Below the pieces are notes generated by a model. The model ran no database searches and was not told the origin of the DNA. It saw only the letters and a list, made by a program, of their open reading frames with translations. The translations under genes and the position numbers were made by a program. From positions 997,584 to 1,061,583 of the forward strand of contig CP070701.1 in NCBI GenBank assembly GCA_020349885.1: a stretch of DNA of 64,000 nt, read 5' to 3'. Below, in pieces: positions 52,031-59,812 of this stretch. Source of the DNA: Acidobacteriota bacterium (GTDB lineage: Bacteria; Acidobacteriota; G020349885). The stretch's first letter is position 1. Each line of letters begins with the position of its first letter.

Positions 52031-52630
52031 ATGGGAGTCTTGATTCTGGCGGCGGCCTATCTTTTGGGAGCCATCCCCTTCGGCTACCTCTTCGTGCGCC
52101 TTAGTAAAGGCGGCGATGTCCGAATGGAGGGAAGCGGCAACATCGGCGCAACGAACGTCCTCCGCACCCAAGGCAAGGCGCTGGGCATCCTGACCTTCGT
52201 CGTCGACGGAGGCAAGGGTGCAGCGGCCGTCTACCTGGCGCAGCGCCTCATGGGGGATTCTCCCTGGCCCGCGCTTGCTGCAGCGGCGGCCATGCTGGGG
52301 CACGCCTACCCCGTGTTCCTGGGTTTCCGGGGTGGAAAAAGCGTCGCCACGGGTGCCGGGGCGTTTGCGCTGCTTCATCCCGCCGCCCTTGCCGTGGCCC
52401 TAGCCGTGTTCGCACTGGCCGTAGCGCTCACGCGCTACGTCTCCGTAGGTTCTCTGAGCGCTGCCTGCGCGCTTGTGGCGGCCACGTATATCTGGAGGCC
52501 GGCCTCCTCTCCCTCGGTGCTCCACGTCGCCCTTTTCGCCTGCGTCTTGATCTTTATGCGCCACCACGAGAACATTCGCCGCCTCTTCCAGGGCGGCGAA
52601 ACGAAAATCACGGTGGGACGCGCGCCGTGA
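52031..52630 (+). CDS. plsY: Glycerol-3-phosphate acyltransferase PlsY
   Basis: 199-residue inner-membrane enzyme that acylates glycerol-3-phosphate using acyl-phosphate. Three family motifs are visible: GSGNIGATNVLRTQGK (near 36), GHAYPVFLGFRGGKSVATGAG (near 95) and MRHHENIRRLFQG near the C-terminus. Overlaps gpsA as GTGA, so the two make the phosphatidic acid precursor together. Confidence 0.94.
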   Translation: MGVLILAAAYLLGAIPFGYLFVRLSKGGDVRMEGSGNIGATNVLRTQGKALGILTFVVDGGKGAAAVYLAQRLMGDSPWPALAAAAAMLGHAYPVFLGFRGGKSVATGAGAFALLHPAALAVALAVFALAVALTRYVSVGSLSAACALVAATYIWRPASSPSVLHVALFACVLIFMRHHENIRRLFQGGETKITVGRAP

Positions 52631-53661
52631 ATCGAATGGACGTCCAGAGGAGAAAGCTCGGCATTATCGGAGCCGGAGGCTGGGGCACGGCCCTTGCACT
52701 CCACACGGCGCGCCTCGGGTTCGACGTACAGGTCTGGATGTGGGAGGCGGATCTGTGCGAGGCGCTAAAGCGGACGCGCGAAAACCAAAATTATCTGCCC
52801 GGCTTTACCCTGCCCGAAGATGTGCGGTTTACCTCCGTTCTGGCGGATGCGGTTTCCGGGCCCAAGATACTCATTCTCGCCGCCCCTTCGCACGTCATGC
52901 GCGGGATTCTCCGCGACGTGAAACCTCACCTGGACGACGCCTGCACACTTTTGAACGCCGCGAAGGGCATCGAGTCGGACACCCTCCTGCGCATGAGCGA
53001 GGTGGCGTACGAGGTGCTGGGCGAGGAGATTCGCAGCCGCTTCGCAACACTTTCGGGGCCGAGCTTTGCGGCCGAAGTGGCAAGCAACGAGCCCACGGTG
53101 GTCGCCGTGGCCTCGGAGAACGAAGCGCTCGCCTCCGGGCTTCGAACGGCTCTGTCCTCGCGCACCTTTCGCATCTACTCAACGACGGACATAGTCGGTG
53201 TGGAGCTGGGAGGCGCGCTCAAAAACGTCATCGCACTCGCTACGGGCATTGTCCAAGGTCTGGGGCTGGGCTATAATACACAGGCGGCGCTTGTCACGCG
53301 GGGCCTCGTGGAAATCACGCGGCTGGCCGTGGCGCGGGGCGCGCGCATGGAAACCCTGATGGGAGCAGCGGGTATGGGAGATCTTTTTCTGACGTGCACC
53401 GGCCCCTTGAGCCGCAACCGCCAAGTGGGCGAGCGCCTGGGACGTGGCGAATCCCTCAAGGAAATCCTCGCCTCCATGCGCATGGTGGCCGAGGGCGTCC
53501 AAACGGCAAAAGCCGCCCACCAATTGGCCGAGCAGCACGGAATCGAAATGCCCATTACGAAGGAAGTCTTTCGGGTTCTCTACGAAGGGGTGACCGCGCA
53601 GGATGCGCTCGAGACGTTGCTTGCGCGCGAGCCGAAGGAAGAAGGCTTGCGGATTCCGTAA
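52627..53661 (+). CDS. gpsA: Glycerol-3-phosphate dehydrogenase [NAD(P)+]
   Basis: 344 residues. The Rossmann motif is GIIGAGGWGTALA. The catalytic region has NAAKGIE, LSGPSFAAEV, the lysine in GALKNVIALA, and GDLFLTCTGPLSRNR. It makes glycerol-3-phosphate for PlsY. GTG start coupled to plsY; an ATG three codons in is possible. Confidence 0.95.
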   Translation: MNRMDVQRRKLGIIGAGGWGTALALHTARLGFDVQVWMWEADLCEALKRTRENQNYLPGFTLPEDVRFTSVLADAVSGPKILILAAPSHVMRGILRDVKPHLDDACTLLNAAKGIESDTLLRMSEVAYEVLGEEIRSRFATLSGPSFAAEVASNEPTVVAVASENEALASGLRTALSSRTFRIYSTTDIVGVELGGALKNVIALATGIVQGLGLGYNTQAALVTRGLVEITRLAVARGARMETLMGAAGMGDLFLTCTGPLSRNRQVGERLGRGESLKEILASMRMVAEGVQTAKAAHQLAEQHGIEMPITKEVFRVLYEGVTAQDALETLLAREPKEEGLRIP

Positions 53662-53685
53662 CGTGCTTTCAAGAAACGTGTTCTC

Positions 53686-54501
53686 ATGATCGACCTCCAC
53701 AACCACTTGCTGCCCGGGGTGGACGACGGCGCCCGCACATGGGATGAGACCCTTGCCATGTGCCGCATAGCCCACGAGGACGGCATCCGCACCATCGTGG
53801 CCACGCCCCACTTCCAGGAAAGCAACCCCGCTATGCGGGCGTCCCGCGACGAGGTCATCCGGCTCGTCGAAGAACTTCGGGTGCGCCTAGTGAAGGAAAA
53901 TCTGTCGTTAGAAATTTTTCCCGGAAACGAAATTCAAGCGCACCCGCGCATGGACACGTTTGTCGAATCGGGGGAGGCGGCGACGTACGGTGACGCGGGT
54001 AGCTACCTTCTGCTTGAGCTTCCAAACCAGGAAATTTCGCTCAACGCTCTCAAGGAGATGATTTTTCGCGTGACGCTCAAAGGCATTACTCCCATTGTGG
54101 CCCATCCCGAGCGAAACTTCATGCTTCGCAAAGCGCCCGACATGTTGCCCCTTCTGGTTCAGCACGGTGCGCTCGCGCAGGTCACGGCCATGGGGCTCGT
54201 GGACCGCAAGGACCGGGAAACGCGCGAGCTCTCGCTTCGGTGGATTCGCCGACACGCCGTGCACTTCCTGGCCTCCGACGCGCACAACGCCGAGCAGCGC
54301 AAGCCGCTCCTTCGCGAGGCGTTCGAGGTGCTGCGCGACGAAGTCGAAGAGAAACTCTTCGAAGACCTTTACCGGCGAAATCCCGCCGCCGTCCTCTCTG
54401 GCGAGGCCATCGAGGTGCCCCCTCTCGACGTGGACGAGGCCTCTCCGGAAGAGTCGCGGCCCCGCTCCTCCTTGTTCCAGCTCTTTCGACGCGACGCATG
54501 A
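53686..54501 (+). CDS. CpsB/YwqE-type PHP tyrosine phosphatase
   Basis: 271 residues. The metal-binding PHP motif DLHNHLLPGVDDG is at 3-15, with ATPHFQES, GNEIQAHP, AHPERN and SDAHN. These phosphatases dephosphorylate BY-kinases controlling polysaccharide export. No BY-kinase or wza gene is near. Overlaps the cyclase gene as ATGA, suggesting a signalling link. Confidence 0.88.
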   Translation: MIDLHNHLLPGVDDGARTWDETLAMCRIAHEDGIRTIVATPHFQESNPAMRASRDEVIRLVEELRVRLVKENLSLEIFPGNEIQAHPRMDTFVESGEAATYGDAGSYLLLELPNQEISLNALKEMIFRVTLKGITPIVAHPERNFMLRKAPDMLPLLVQHGALAQVTAMGLVDRKDRETRELSLRWIRRHAVHFLASDAHNAEQRKPLLREAFEVLRDEVEEKLFEDLYRRNPAAVLSGEAIEVPPLDVDEASPEESRPRSSLFQLFRRDA

Positions 54502-56183
54502 GCACAACCGTTTTACGTCTCCGTTACCATACCGCCGGAGGGCCGGTCTCGGTGGACGTTTCCCAGGATATCTTCGTTATGGGGCGCGACCCCTCGTGCG
54601 ACCTGGTCATCGCCGATACAACGGTATCGCGCCGACACGCACAGATTTTGCGCGAGCGCAATCTCTTTGCCGTCCAGGATCTCGACAGCAAGAACGGCAT
54701 CCGCCTGAACGGGACGCCCGTCGAGCACGCCGCCTTACGCCACGGCGACGAACTGGCCGTCGGGCAGGTTCCCCTCGGCGTCGAGATTGTCGACTTGCAA
54801 CCCGAGCCTACCGACGAAGCCGAGGAGAAGAGCGCTACGCAGAGCCGCGTCATCCTTGACAACAGCAAGTGGGAGGGTGAGGGCACTATCGTGCGCTCGG
54901 TCGAGGAGATGGAAAAATTCCTTGCGGGCGAGAAAGCACCGGCTTCAGAAGCGGCGCTTTTGGAATCCGAGAACCGCATCCTCATGGTGCTCACGCAGGT
55001 CGCGCGAGCCCTTATCGCCGTCGAACCCCTCAAGGACACCCTGAACAAGGTCATGGACCTGGTGCTCAAGCACATCAAAGCCTCGCGCGCCTTCCTGATG
55101 CTCCGGGAGGGCGACGAGGACGAGCTCGTTCCCACCGTGGTCCGCGTCGACAGCGGAAACGGCGGGGAAGAAACAGGCGCGGACGAGCCGAGCGAGATTC
55201 GCATGAGTCGCACCATCGCGCAGCGGGTGCTCGAAGAGAAAGTCGCCATCCTCTCGAGCGACGTGCAGGCCGACCCGCGCTTCCGAGACGGCGACTCGAT
55301 TCGCATCATGGGAATCCAGTCGGCCATGTGCGTGCCGCTTTGGAACAAGGAGAACGTCATCGGCCTCATTCAGGTCGACTCGCCGCTCAAGGAGACCGTC
55401 TACGTCGAGCGAGACCTGGATTTGCTCACGGCGCTCGGAAACTACGCGGCCGTGGCCATCGAGCGGGCACGCCTCAACGAGCACCTCGAACACGAGCGGG
55501 AGCTGAAAAGCCGCCTCCAGCGCTACCATTCGCCGCAGGTCGCGGAGCGCATCATGGCGGCGCGCGACGACACGAGCGGCTTCACGATGCAAGCCGCGGA
55601 GAAAAACGTCACCGTGCTCTTCGCCGACCTGGTAGGCTTCACGCCGCTCAGCGCGAAGCTCTCGCCCACGGAAATCGCCCTGATGCTCAACGAAGTTTTC
55701 GCCCGCTTCACGGACGCCATCTTTCGCCACCAGGGCACGCTGGACAAGTACCTCGGTGACGCCGTCATGGCCGTCTTCGGTGCGCCGATGGATCAGGAAG
55801 ACCACGCCCTGCAGGCAGCCAAAGCCGCCTTCGACATGCTCACTGCCATCCGGGAGCTCAACAAGAAGCGGCCCAAGGACGCGCAGCTTGCGTTCCACAT
55901 CGGCCTCAACTCGGGCCCCGTGGTGGCGGGTGACATCGGCTCCCCGAAGCGCATGGAATACACGGTTCTTGGAAATACCGTGAACCTTGCCGCCCGCATC
56001 CAGGCGAAGTCTCCCCCCAACGTCATCTGGGCAGGCCCGGCCACCTACGAGGCCGTTCGCGGTCGCGTGGAAGCCAAGGAAGAAGGCAAAAAAACGTTCG
56101 CCGGCGTCGAAAAACCTATCCCGATTTACCGACTCAAGCGTTTAATTCTGAACGAGGACGAAACCCATGCCACAGAACCATGA
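54498..56183 (+). CDS. FHA-GAF-class III adenylate/guanylate cyclase
   Basis: 561 residues, no membrane segment. An FHA domain (about 20-90; MGRDPSCDLVIADTTVSRRH) reads phosphothreonine. A GAF domain (about 155-320) senses a small ligand. A cyclase domain (about 360-550) follows, with NVTVLFADLVGFTPLSAKLS, LDKYLGDAVMAVFGAP and VLGNTVNLAARIQA. Metal aspartates, the purine-specifying lysine and the transition-state Asn/Arg are all present. The lysine/aspartate pattern favours ATP as substrate. Coupled to the PHP phosphatase; overlaps ccmE by 17 bp. Confidence 0.9.
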   Translation: MSTTVLRLRYHTAGGPVSVDVSQDIFVMGRDPSCDLVIADTTVSRRHAQILRERNLFAVQDLDSKNGIRLNGTPVEHAALRHGDELAVGQVPLGVEIVDLQPEPTDEAEEKSATQSRVILDNSKWEGEGTIVRSVEEMEKFLAGEKAPASEAALLESENRILMVLTQVARALIAVEPLKDTLNKVMDLVLKHIKASRAFLMLREGDEDELVPTVVRVDSGNGGEETGADEPSEIRMSRTIAQRVLEEKVAILSSDVQADPRFRDGDSIRIMGIQSAMCVPLWNKENVIGLIQVDSPLKETVYVERDLDLLTALGNYAAVAIERARLNEHLEHERELKSRLQRYHSPQVAERIMAARDDTSGFTMQAAEKNVTVLFADLVGFTPLSAKLSPTEIALMLNEVFARFTDAIFRHQGTLDKYLGDAVMAVFGAPMDQEDHALQAAKAAFDMLTAIRELNKKRPKDAQLAFHIGLNSGPVVAGDIGSPKRMEYTVLGNTVNLAARIQAKSPPNVIWAGPATYEAVRGRVEAKEEGKKTFAGVEKPIPIYRLKRLILNEDETHATEP

Positions 56184-56649
56184 ACCATCCGCCGCGGTCG
56201 AGCCAGGCGTTCCCCGCTCAAGAAGACGTCTCTGGAAATTCGTCATCGCCTTCGGCGCCATAGCGCTCTCGCTCGGCTACCTGATTACCGTAGGTCTCGG
56301 CAAAAGCGTGGTCCCCTACATGACGGTGCCGGAATTCACCGAAGCCGGAAAGCCCACACACCGCATCCGTCTTACGGGCTACGTCACCGCCGGCAGCATT
56401 GAGCGCTCGGCGGACGGCCTTTCGGTGCGCTTCGCCATCGGTCCATCCGAAGAGTTTCCCGCGGGCATCCCGGTGTCCTACCGCGGCGCCATCCCCGACA
56501 CGTTCAAGGAAGGAAGCGAGGTCGCGGTCGAAGGCACCCAGCACGGCGACGCCTTTCAAGGCGATGTCCTTCTTGCCAAGTGCCCGTCACGCTACGAGGC
56601 GGAGCTCGGAGAAGAGGCGGAGCATCCGGAAGAAATTCCAAAAAAATGA
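56167..56649 (+). CDS. ccmE: Cytochrome c maturation protein CcmE, Cys-type
   Basis: 160 residues with an N-terminal membrane anchor (about 25-44) and the CcmE OB fold. The heme-binding position is LLAKCPSRY: Cys139 and Tyr143 form a CxxxY motif in place of HxxxY. This is the variant known from Desulfovibrio and archaea, in which heme attaches through cysteine. No other ccm gene is in the window; CcmE is the only visible member of the pathway. Confidence 0.88.
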   Translation: MPQNHEPSAAVEPGVPRSRRRLWKFVIAFGAIALSLGYLITVGLGKSVVPYMTVPEFTEAGKPTHRIRLTGYVTAGSIERSADGLSVRFAIGPSEEFPAGIPVSYRGAIPDTFKEGSEVAVEGTQHGDAFQGDVLLAKCPSRYEAELGEEAEHPEEIPKK

Positions 56650-56671
56650 CATCTGTCATCCGGCATTAAAC

Positions 56672-56938
56672 ATGCCCCCGCCTGAAGTCACCGTATACAC
56701 CACACCGTCTTGCCCGCATTGTCTGCGGGCGAAGCGGCTGCTTGAGTCGAAGGACGCCGCGTTCCGTGAGGTGGACCTGAGCGAGGACGCCGAGCTACGC
56801 CAAGAGATGGTCGAGAAGACAGGCTGTCTCACGGCTCCCTTGGTTTTCATCGGCGACACCTTCGTCGGCGGAAGCGACGAGCTACATGCGCTCGATCGCG
56901 AGGGGAAGCTCGACGCGATGCTCCAGGGCGAGGCCTAG
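56672..56938 (+). CDS. Glutaredoxin
   Basis: 88 residues. Start at MPPPEVTVYTTPSCPHC with active-site CPHC (14-17). The glutathione-binding TAPLVFIGDTFVGGSDEL follows. A cytoplasmic thiol reductant; 22 bp after ccmE, whose heme cysteine it might serve indirectly. Confidence 0.88.
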   Translation: MPPPEVTVYTTPSCPHCLRAKRLLESKDAAFREVDLSEDAELRQEMVEKTGCLTAPLVFIGDTFVGGSDELHALDREGKLDAMLQGEA

Positions 56939-56965
56939 CCGGAACGCATTTAGAAGATTGCCGCT

Positions 56966-57103
56966 ATGGTGAAACGGTTGCGCAGGTGGACGATCCGGCG
57001 AGTGCTCAACTTCGCCGTGCGAGGCCTTTCGGGGATTCCTGACGTTGGGCTTCTGCTTCTTTTTCGGCGCCTCAAGCGGCTGATGTATCGAAGCGGGCGA
57101 TAG
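56966..57103 (+). CDS. Possible 45-residue basic microprotein
   Basis: ATG-initiated frame MVKRLRRWTIRRVL...LLLLFRRLKRLMYRSGR, 28 bp after the glutaredoxin gene. It is strongly basic with a short hydrophobic core, so an amphipathic membrane-binding peptide is conceivable. No homologue recognised and the ribosome site is weak. Confidence 0.3.
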   Translation: MVKRLRRWTIRRVLNFAVRGLSGIPDVGLLLLFRRLKRLMYRSGR

Positions 57104-57109
57104 GCTCTC

Positions 57110-57739
57110 TCAATTCCCCTCGGCCTCCACCTGGCATGGCACACAATGGGTGGCCCAGGGAATGGCCAGGAGGCGCGCAGGGTCGATGCGTTTTCTACAG
57201 ATTTCACACACGCCGTACTTGTGCTTGTCCATGCGCTGAATAGCCGCTTCAATCTGAAGCAGCAGCGCGCGCTCCGAGCCGCTGAGCGTTAGAAAAAATT
57301 CGCGCGCATAGGAGCTTGCGGCCATGTCGCCGATGTCATGAGTGCCGTAGATTTCGTCCTCCTCAAATGACGACTGCTTGGCGTGCTGGTAGGCTTCCAC
57401 AATCTCCCGGCGCTTCGCCTCAAGAACGTTCCGCAGGTCCTTGCGCATCTTTCGATCTAGCTTCTCGGGCACCTGTCCGGCTGCGGCATGCTCTCGCCTT
57501 TTCGGAGCGCGTCGGCGGGGCGAGGTCGCCGCAACGAGCGGTTTTTTCCTCCCCGCCGCCGAGGTCCTCCTGCTCGAGCTGCGGAGAGGTTTCGGCTTCG
57601 ACAAGCGCTTGGGGCGAGACTTCGCGGCCTTGGCCGGGGTTTTCTTCTTGTTCTTGGTTTTCGTCCTTGCCTGGGTCTTCTTCCCGGCACCCGCCTTGGG
57701 CGCCGTTTTCTTCTTCTTGGCTTTTACCTTCTTCTTCAT
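57110..57739 (-). CDS. DksA/TraR-type zinc protein with Lys-rich tail
   Basis: 209 residues. The first 85 are dominated by Lys, Ala and Arg (KKKTAPKAG, KKTPAKAAK). A coiled coil (about 95-140) and a C4 zinc finger CEICRKRI...HCVPCQ (about 178-202) form the DksA/TraR part. DksA-like proteins bind the RNA polymerase secondary channel. EIYGTHDIGDMA replaces the acidic tip usual in DksA, which places it in the YocK/TraR-like branch. The tail may bind nucleic acids. Confidence 0.86.
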   Translation of the reverse strand: MKKKVKAKKKKTAPKAGAGKKTQARTKTKNKKKTPAKAAKSRPKRLSKPKPLRSSSRRTSAAGRKKPLVAATSPRRRAPKRREHAAAGQVPEKLDRKMRKDLRNVLEAKRREIVEAYQHAKQSSFEEDEIYGTHDIGDMAASSYAREFFLTLSGSERALLLQIEAAIQRMDKHKYGVCEICRKRIDPARLLAIPWATHCVPCQVEAEGN

Positions 57740-57751
57740 AACGATTCCGCC

Positions 57752-58216
57752 TTACCGCGAATAGGGATGCCCTGCGAGGAGCGTGAAGGCACGGTACACC
57801 TGCTCAACCAAGACCACGCGCGCGAGCTCGTGCGGGAGCGTCATCGGGCCAAGCGACAGCCGCAGGGAAGCGCGCCCCAGAACCTCGTCCGCAAGGCCCT
57901 CTTCTCCGCCCACGAGGAAGCACACCGCATCCACGCCGCCGTCGCGGCGTTTGCGAAACCACCGTGTCAAATCTTGGGTTGTCATCGCACGTCCTTTCGA
58001 ATCGAGCACAACACCATACTCTTTTTGCCCGAGCGTTGCAAGCAATTCCTTGCCCTCCTTGCGCCGCGTCTCGGCGGCGCTCCGGCGGCCCGACGCGGAA
58101 CGTACCTCATTCACCTCGACGCGCACGAAGCGACGCAGGCGGCGCAGGTATTCCTCCTGCAAAGCGCGCAGATGCTTGTTGCGCGTATGCCCGACCCAGG
58201 CAAAGCGAATCCGCAT
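57752..58216 (-). CDS. rlmH: 23S rRNA pseudouridine-1915 N3-methyltransferase RlmH
   Basis: 154 residues. SPOUT knot motifs are VVLDSKGRAMTTQDLTRWF, FLVGGEEGLADEV and SLGPMTLPHELARVVLVEQVYRA. It acts on the assembled ribosome. It lies 12 bp before the DksA-like gene, so the two are probably co-transcribed. Confidence 0.94.
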   Translation of the reverse strand: MRIRFAWVGHTRNKHLRALQEEYLRRLRRFVRVEVNEVRSASGRRSAAETRRKEGKELLATLGQKEYGVVLDSKGRAMTTQDLTRWFRKRRDGGVDAVCFLVGGEEGLADEVLGRASLRLSLGPMTLPHELARVVLVEQVYRAFTLLAGHPYSR

Positions 58217-58445
58217 GGGGATTTAGTATACTCCCAACGAGTTCCTGTAAAATTTTCCCCGATACGCCGGGGCTTACCTGTTATATTAAAGGAGATTCTG
58301 CAAAGCGGAAGCTAAGTAGTGCAAAGAAGGGGTTTTTAAGCTTTCCGGAAAGCGTTGCTTCCTGGCCAGCAAGCTCTCTGCAGCCGATTCCACACACCGC
58401 CTCAGTCAAGGCTGGCCACGGGCAACGCGGCTTCCAAGGCACGCC
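58217..58445. other. Spacer with one dispersed repeat copy
   Basis: No gene seen. 58307-58338 (GCTAAGTAGTGCAAAGAAGG plus GGTTTTTAAG) is a diverged member of the 45-50 bp family described at 46629-46812. The remainder shows no structure. Confidence 0.5.
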
Positions 58446-58931
58446 CTATTTTACGAACGTTTTGACTTTGCCGTCCTGCTTGGCCTTGACGCGCTTTGCG
58501 TCGAGCAGCCGGCGGTGCTCTTCGAGCGTCGCCTCGATGGCCGCGAGGGCCCGCTGGCGCGCCATCTGTAGCTCCTGGATGTCTTTCTGCACTTCTAGGG
58601 CGCGCGCATGCGCGGCCTCCACAATCTGCTCGGCGCGAAGCTCCGCCTCCTTGCGTATGAGCTCGGCCTCCTTGCGGGCGTTCTCCTTCTGGTCGTCCGA
58701 GGCCTTCTGGGCCGTGTAGAGCGTGCGCTTGAGAATTTTCTCGCGCTCGTCGAAGCCGCTCAATTGCGACTCGAGGTGCGTGCATTTTTCTCTCAGGTTC
58801 TCGCGCTCGTTCACGAGCCGCTCGAATTCCTCGGCCACGAGGAAAAGAAAAGACTCGACGGCCTTCGGGTCGCAACCGCGCAGACGCTTTTTGAAAGAAT
58901 GCTTACGGATGTCAATGGGCGTGATTTTCAT
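58446..58931 (-). CDS. DivIVA-domain protein
   Basis: 161 residues. The N-terminal DivIVA motif is MKITPIDIRKHSFKKRLRGC followed by DPKAVESFLFLVAEEFE. The rest is a long coiled coil (about 45-150). DivIVA proteins mark curved membrane and recruit division or growth factors. It is a short homologue without an obvious C-terminal tetramerisation region. Confidence 0.87.
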   Translation of the reverse strand: MKITPIDIRKHSFKKRLRGCDPKAVESFLFLVAEEFERLVNERENLREKCTHLESQLSGFDEREKILKRTLYTAQKASDDQKENARKEAELIRKEAELRAEQIVEAAHARALEVQKDIQELQMARQRALAAIEATLEEHRRLLDAKRVKAKQDGKVKTFVK

Positions 58932-59020
58932 TGCATCGCTCCTTTCAAGGATTTTCTACAGCGTAACACAAGTGGGGGGAAAAGCGCAAACGGCACATTG
59001 CCGCCGGATGCGGAAATTCT

Positions 59021-59049
59021 TTGCGAAAGTGAATGCCGGGTGGTATCAT
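59021..59049 (+). promoter_or_regulatory. Promoter of the 59084 gene
   Basis: -35 TTGCGA (59021-59026), a 17-bp spacer and -10 TATCAT (59044-59049), 34 bases before the ATG. Confidence 0.55.
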
Positions 59050-59083
59050 AAGAAGCGTATTCTTGAATCCCACGGGGAACACG

Positions 59084-59812
59084 ATGTCAACAACGCATGC
59101 CGTGACGAAGCGCCGCGCAGCGAGGCCACTGCTTCGGCTGCTCCGGGCCCTCGGGCGGGGCGCCGTATGGTGCGCGATCGCGGCACTGCTCGGCCTCATC
59201 TTGCCGGGCCGAATTTTTCCACAGGAGAGCCAGCCCGTGTCCCTTTACGCCCTGGCGAGCAGTGACATCACAGACATCGAGGAAAAACTCTCCTGGCAAG
59301 ATGCCAAAAACGGCTGGAGCGTGGCGCCCGCTCCCGCGGGACTCGTCCCGAGCGGAGGCGAGGAAGAAACGCCGTCCGGGAACCGGCGCCTCATTCCAAT
59401 CGAGCCGGCCCAAGCGGACGAGCCGGCGCAGGTGGTCGTCGAGCGCCGGGTGCGCGGCCGCAACTGGTATCACGCCTACGCGCTCGAGCACGCCTACATC
59501 CAACCCACGGCCGTGTTCGCGCAATTGGCGACCTCGTTCGAGGTGAGCATCACAGCGGGCGCGGAAGGGCCGCGCGTGCGCCTCGTGCCGCGCCTGCACT
59601 ACGGCACGGGAACGTACGACGGCGACGTTCAGGGGAAAGAAGCCGCCCTCGAGGTGCGCGTTCCCCGCGGGCAGTGTCTCCTGGCCAAGCCGAGCGAAGC
59701 CCTGGCAAAACGCCTGCTCGATCTGCTCGTGGGGGAGGATGGAATCTTCCTTCTATGCGGCGTCAGCGGTGAGAGCGCCTCCGCGGAGGAGCCGTCGACG
59801 GGTAAACGCTGA
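59084..59812 (+). CDS. Exported protein of unknown function
   Basis: 242 residues. ATG 59084 with GGGGA upstream. An N-terminal basic region and hydrophobic helix (about 20-45) form a signal or anchor. The body has Pro/Glu-rich linkers, then a beta-rich section (about 115-235) with YHAYALEHAYIQPTAVFAQL and VRLVPRLHYGTGTYDG. No family recognised. Its last 50 bases overlap the opposing gene. Confidence 0.65.
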   Translation: MSTTHAVTKRRAARPLLRLLRALGRGAVWCAIAALLGLILPGRIFPQESQPVSLYALASSDITDIEEKLSWQDAKNGWSVAPAPAGLVPSGGEEETPSGNRRLIPIEPAQADEPAQVVVERRVRGRNWYHAYALEHAYIQPTAVFAQLATSFEVSITAGAEGPRVRLVPRLHYGTGTYDGDVQGKEAALEVRVPRGQCLLAKPSEALAKRLLDLLVGEDGIFLLCGVSGESASAEEPSTGKR

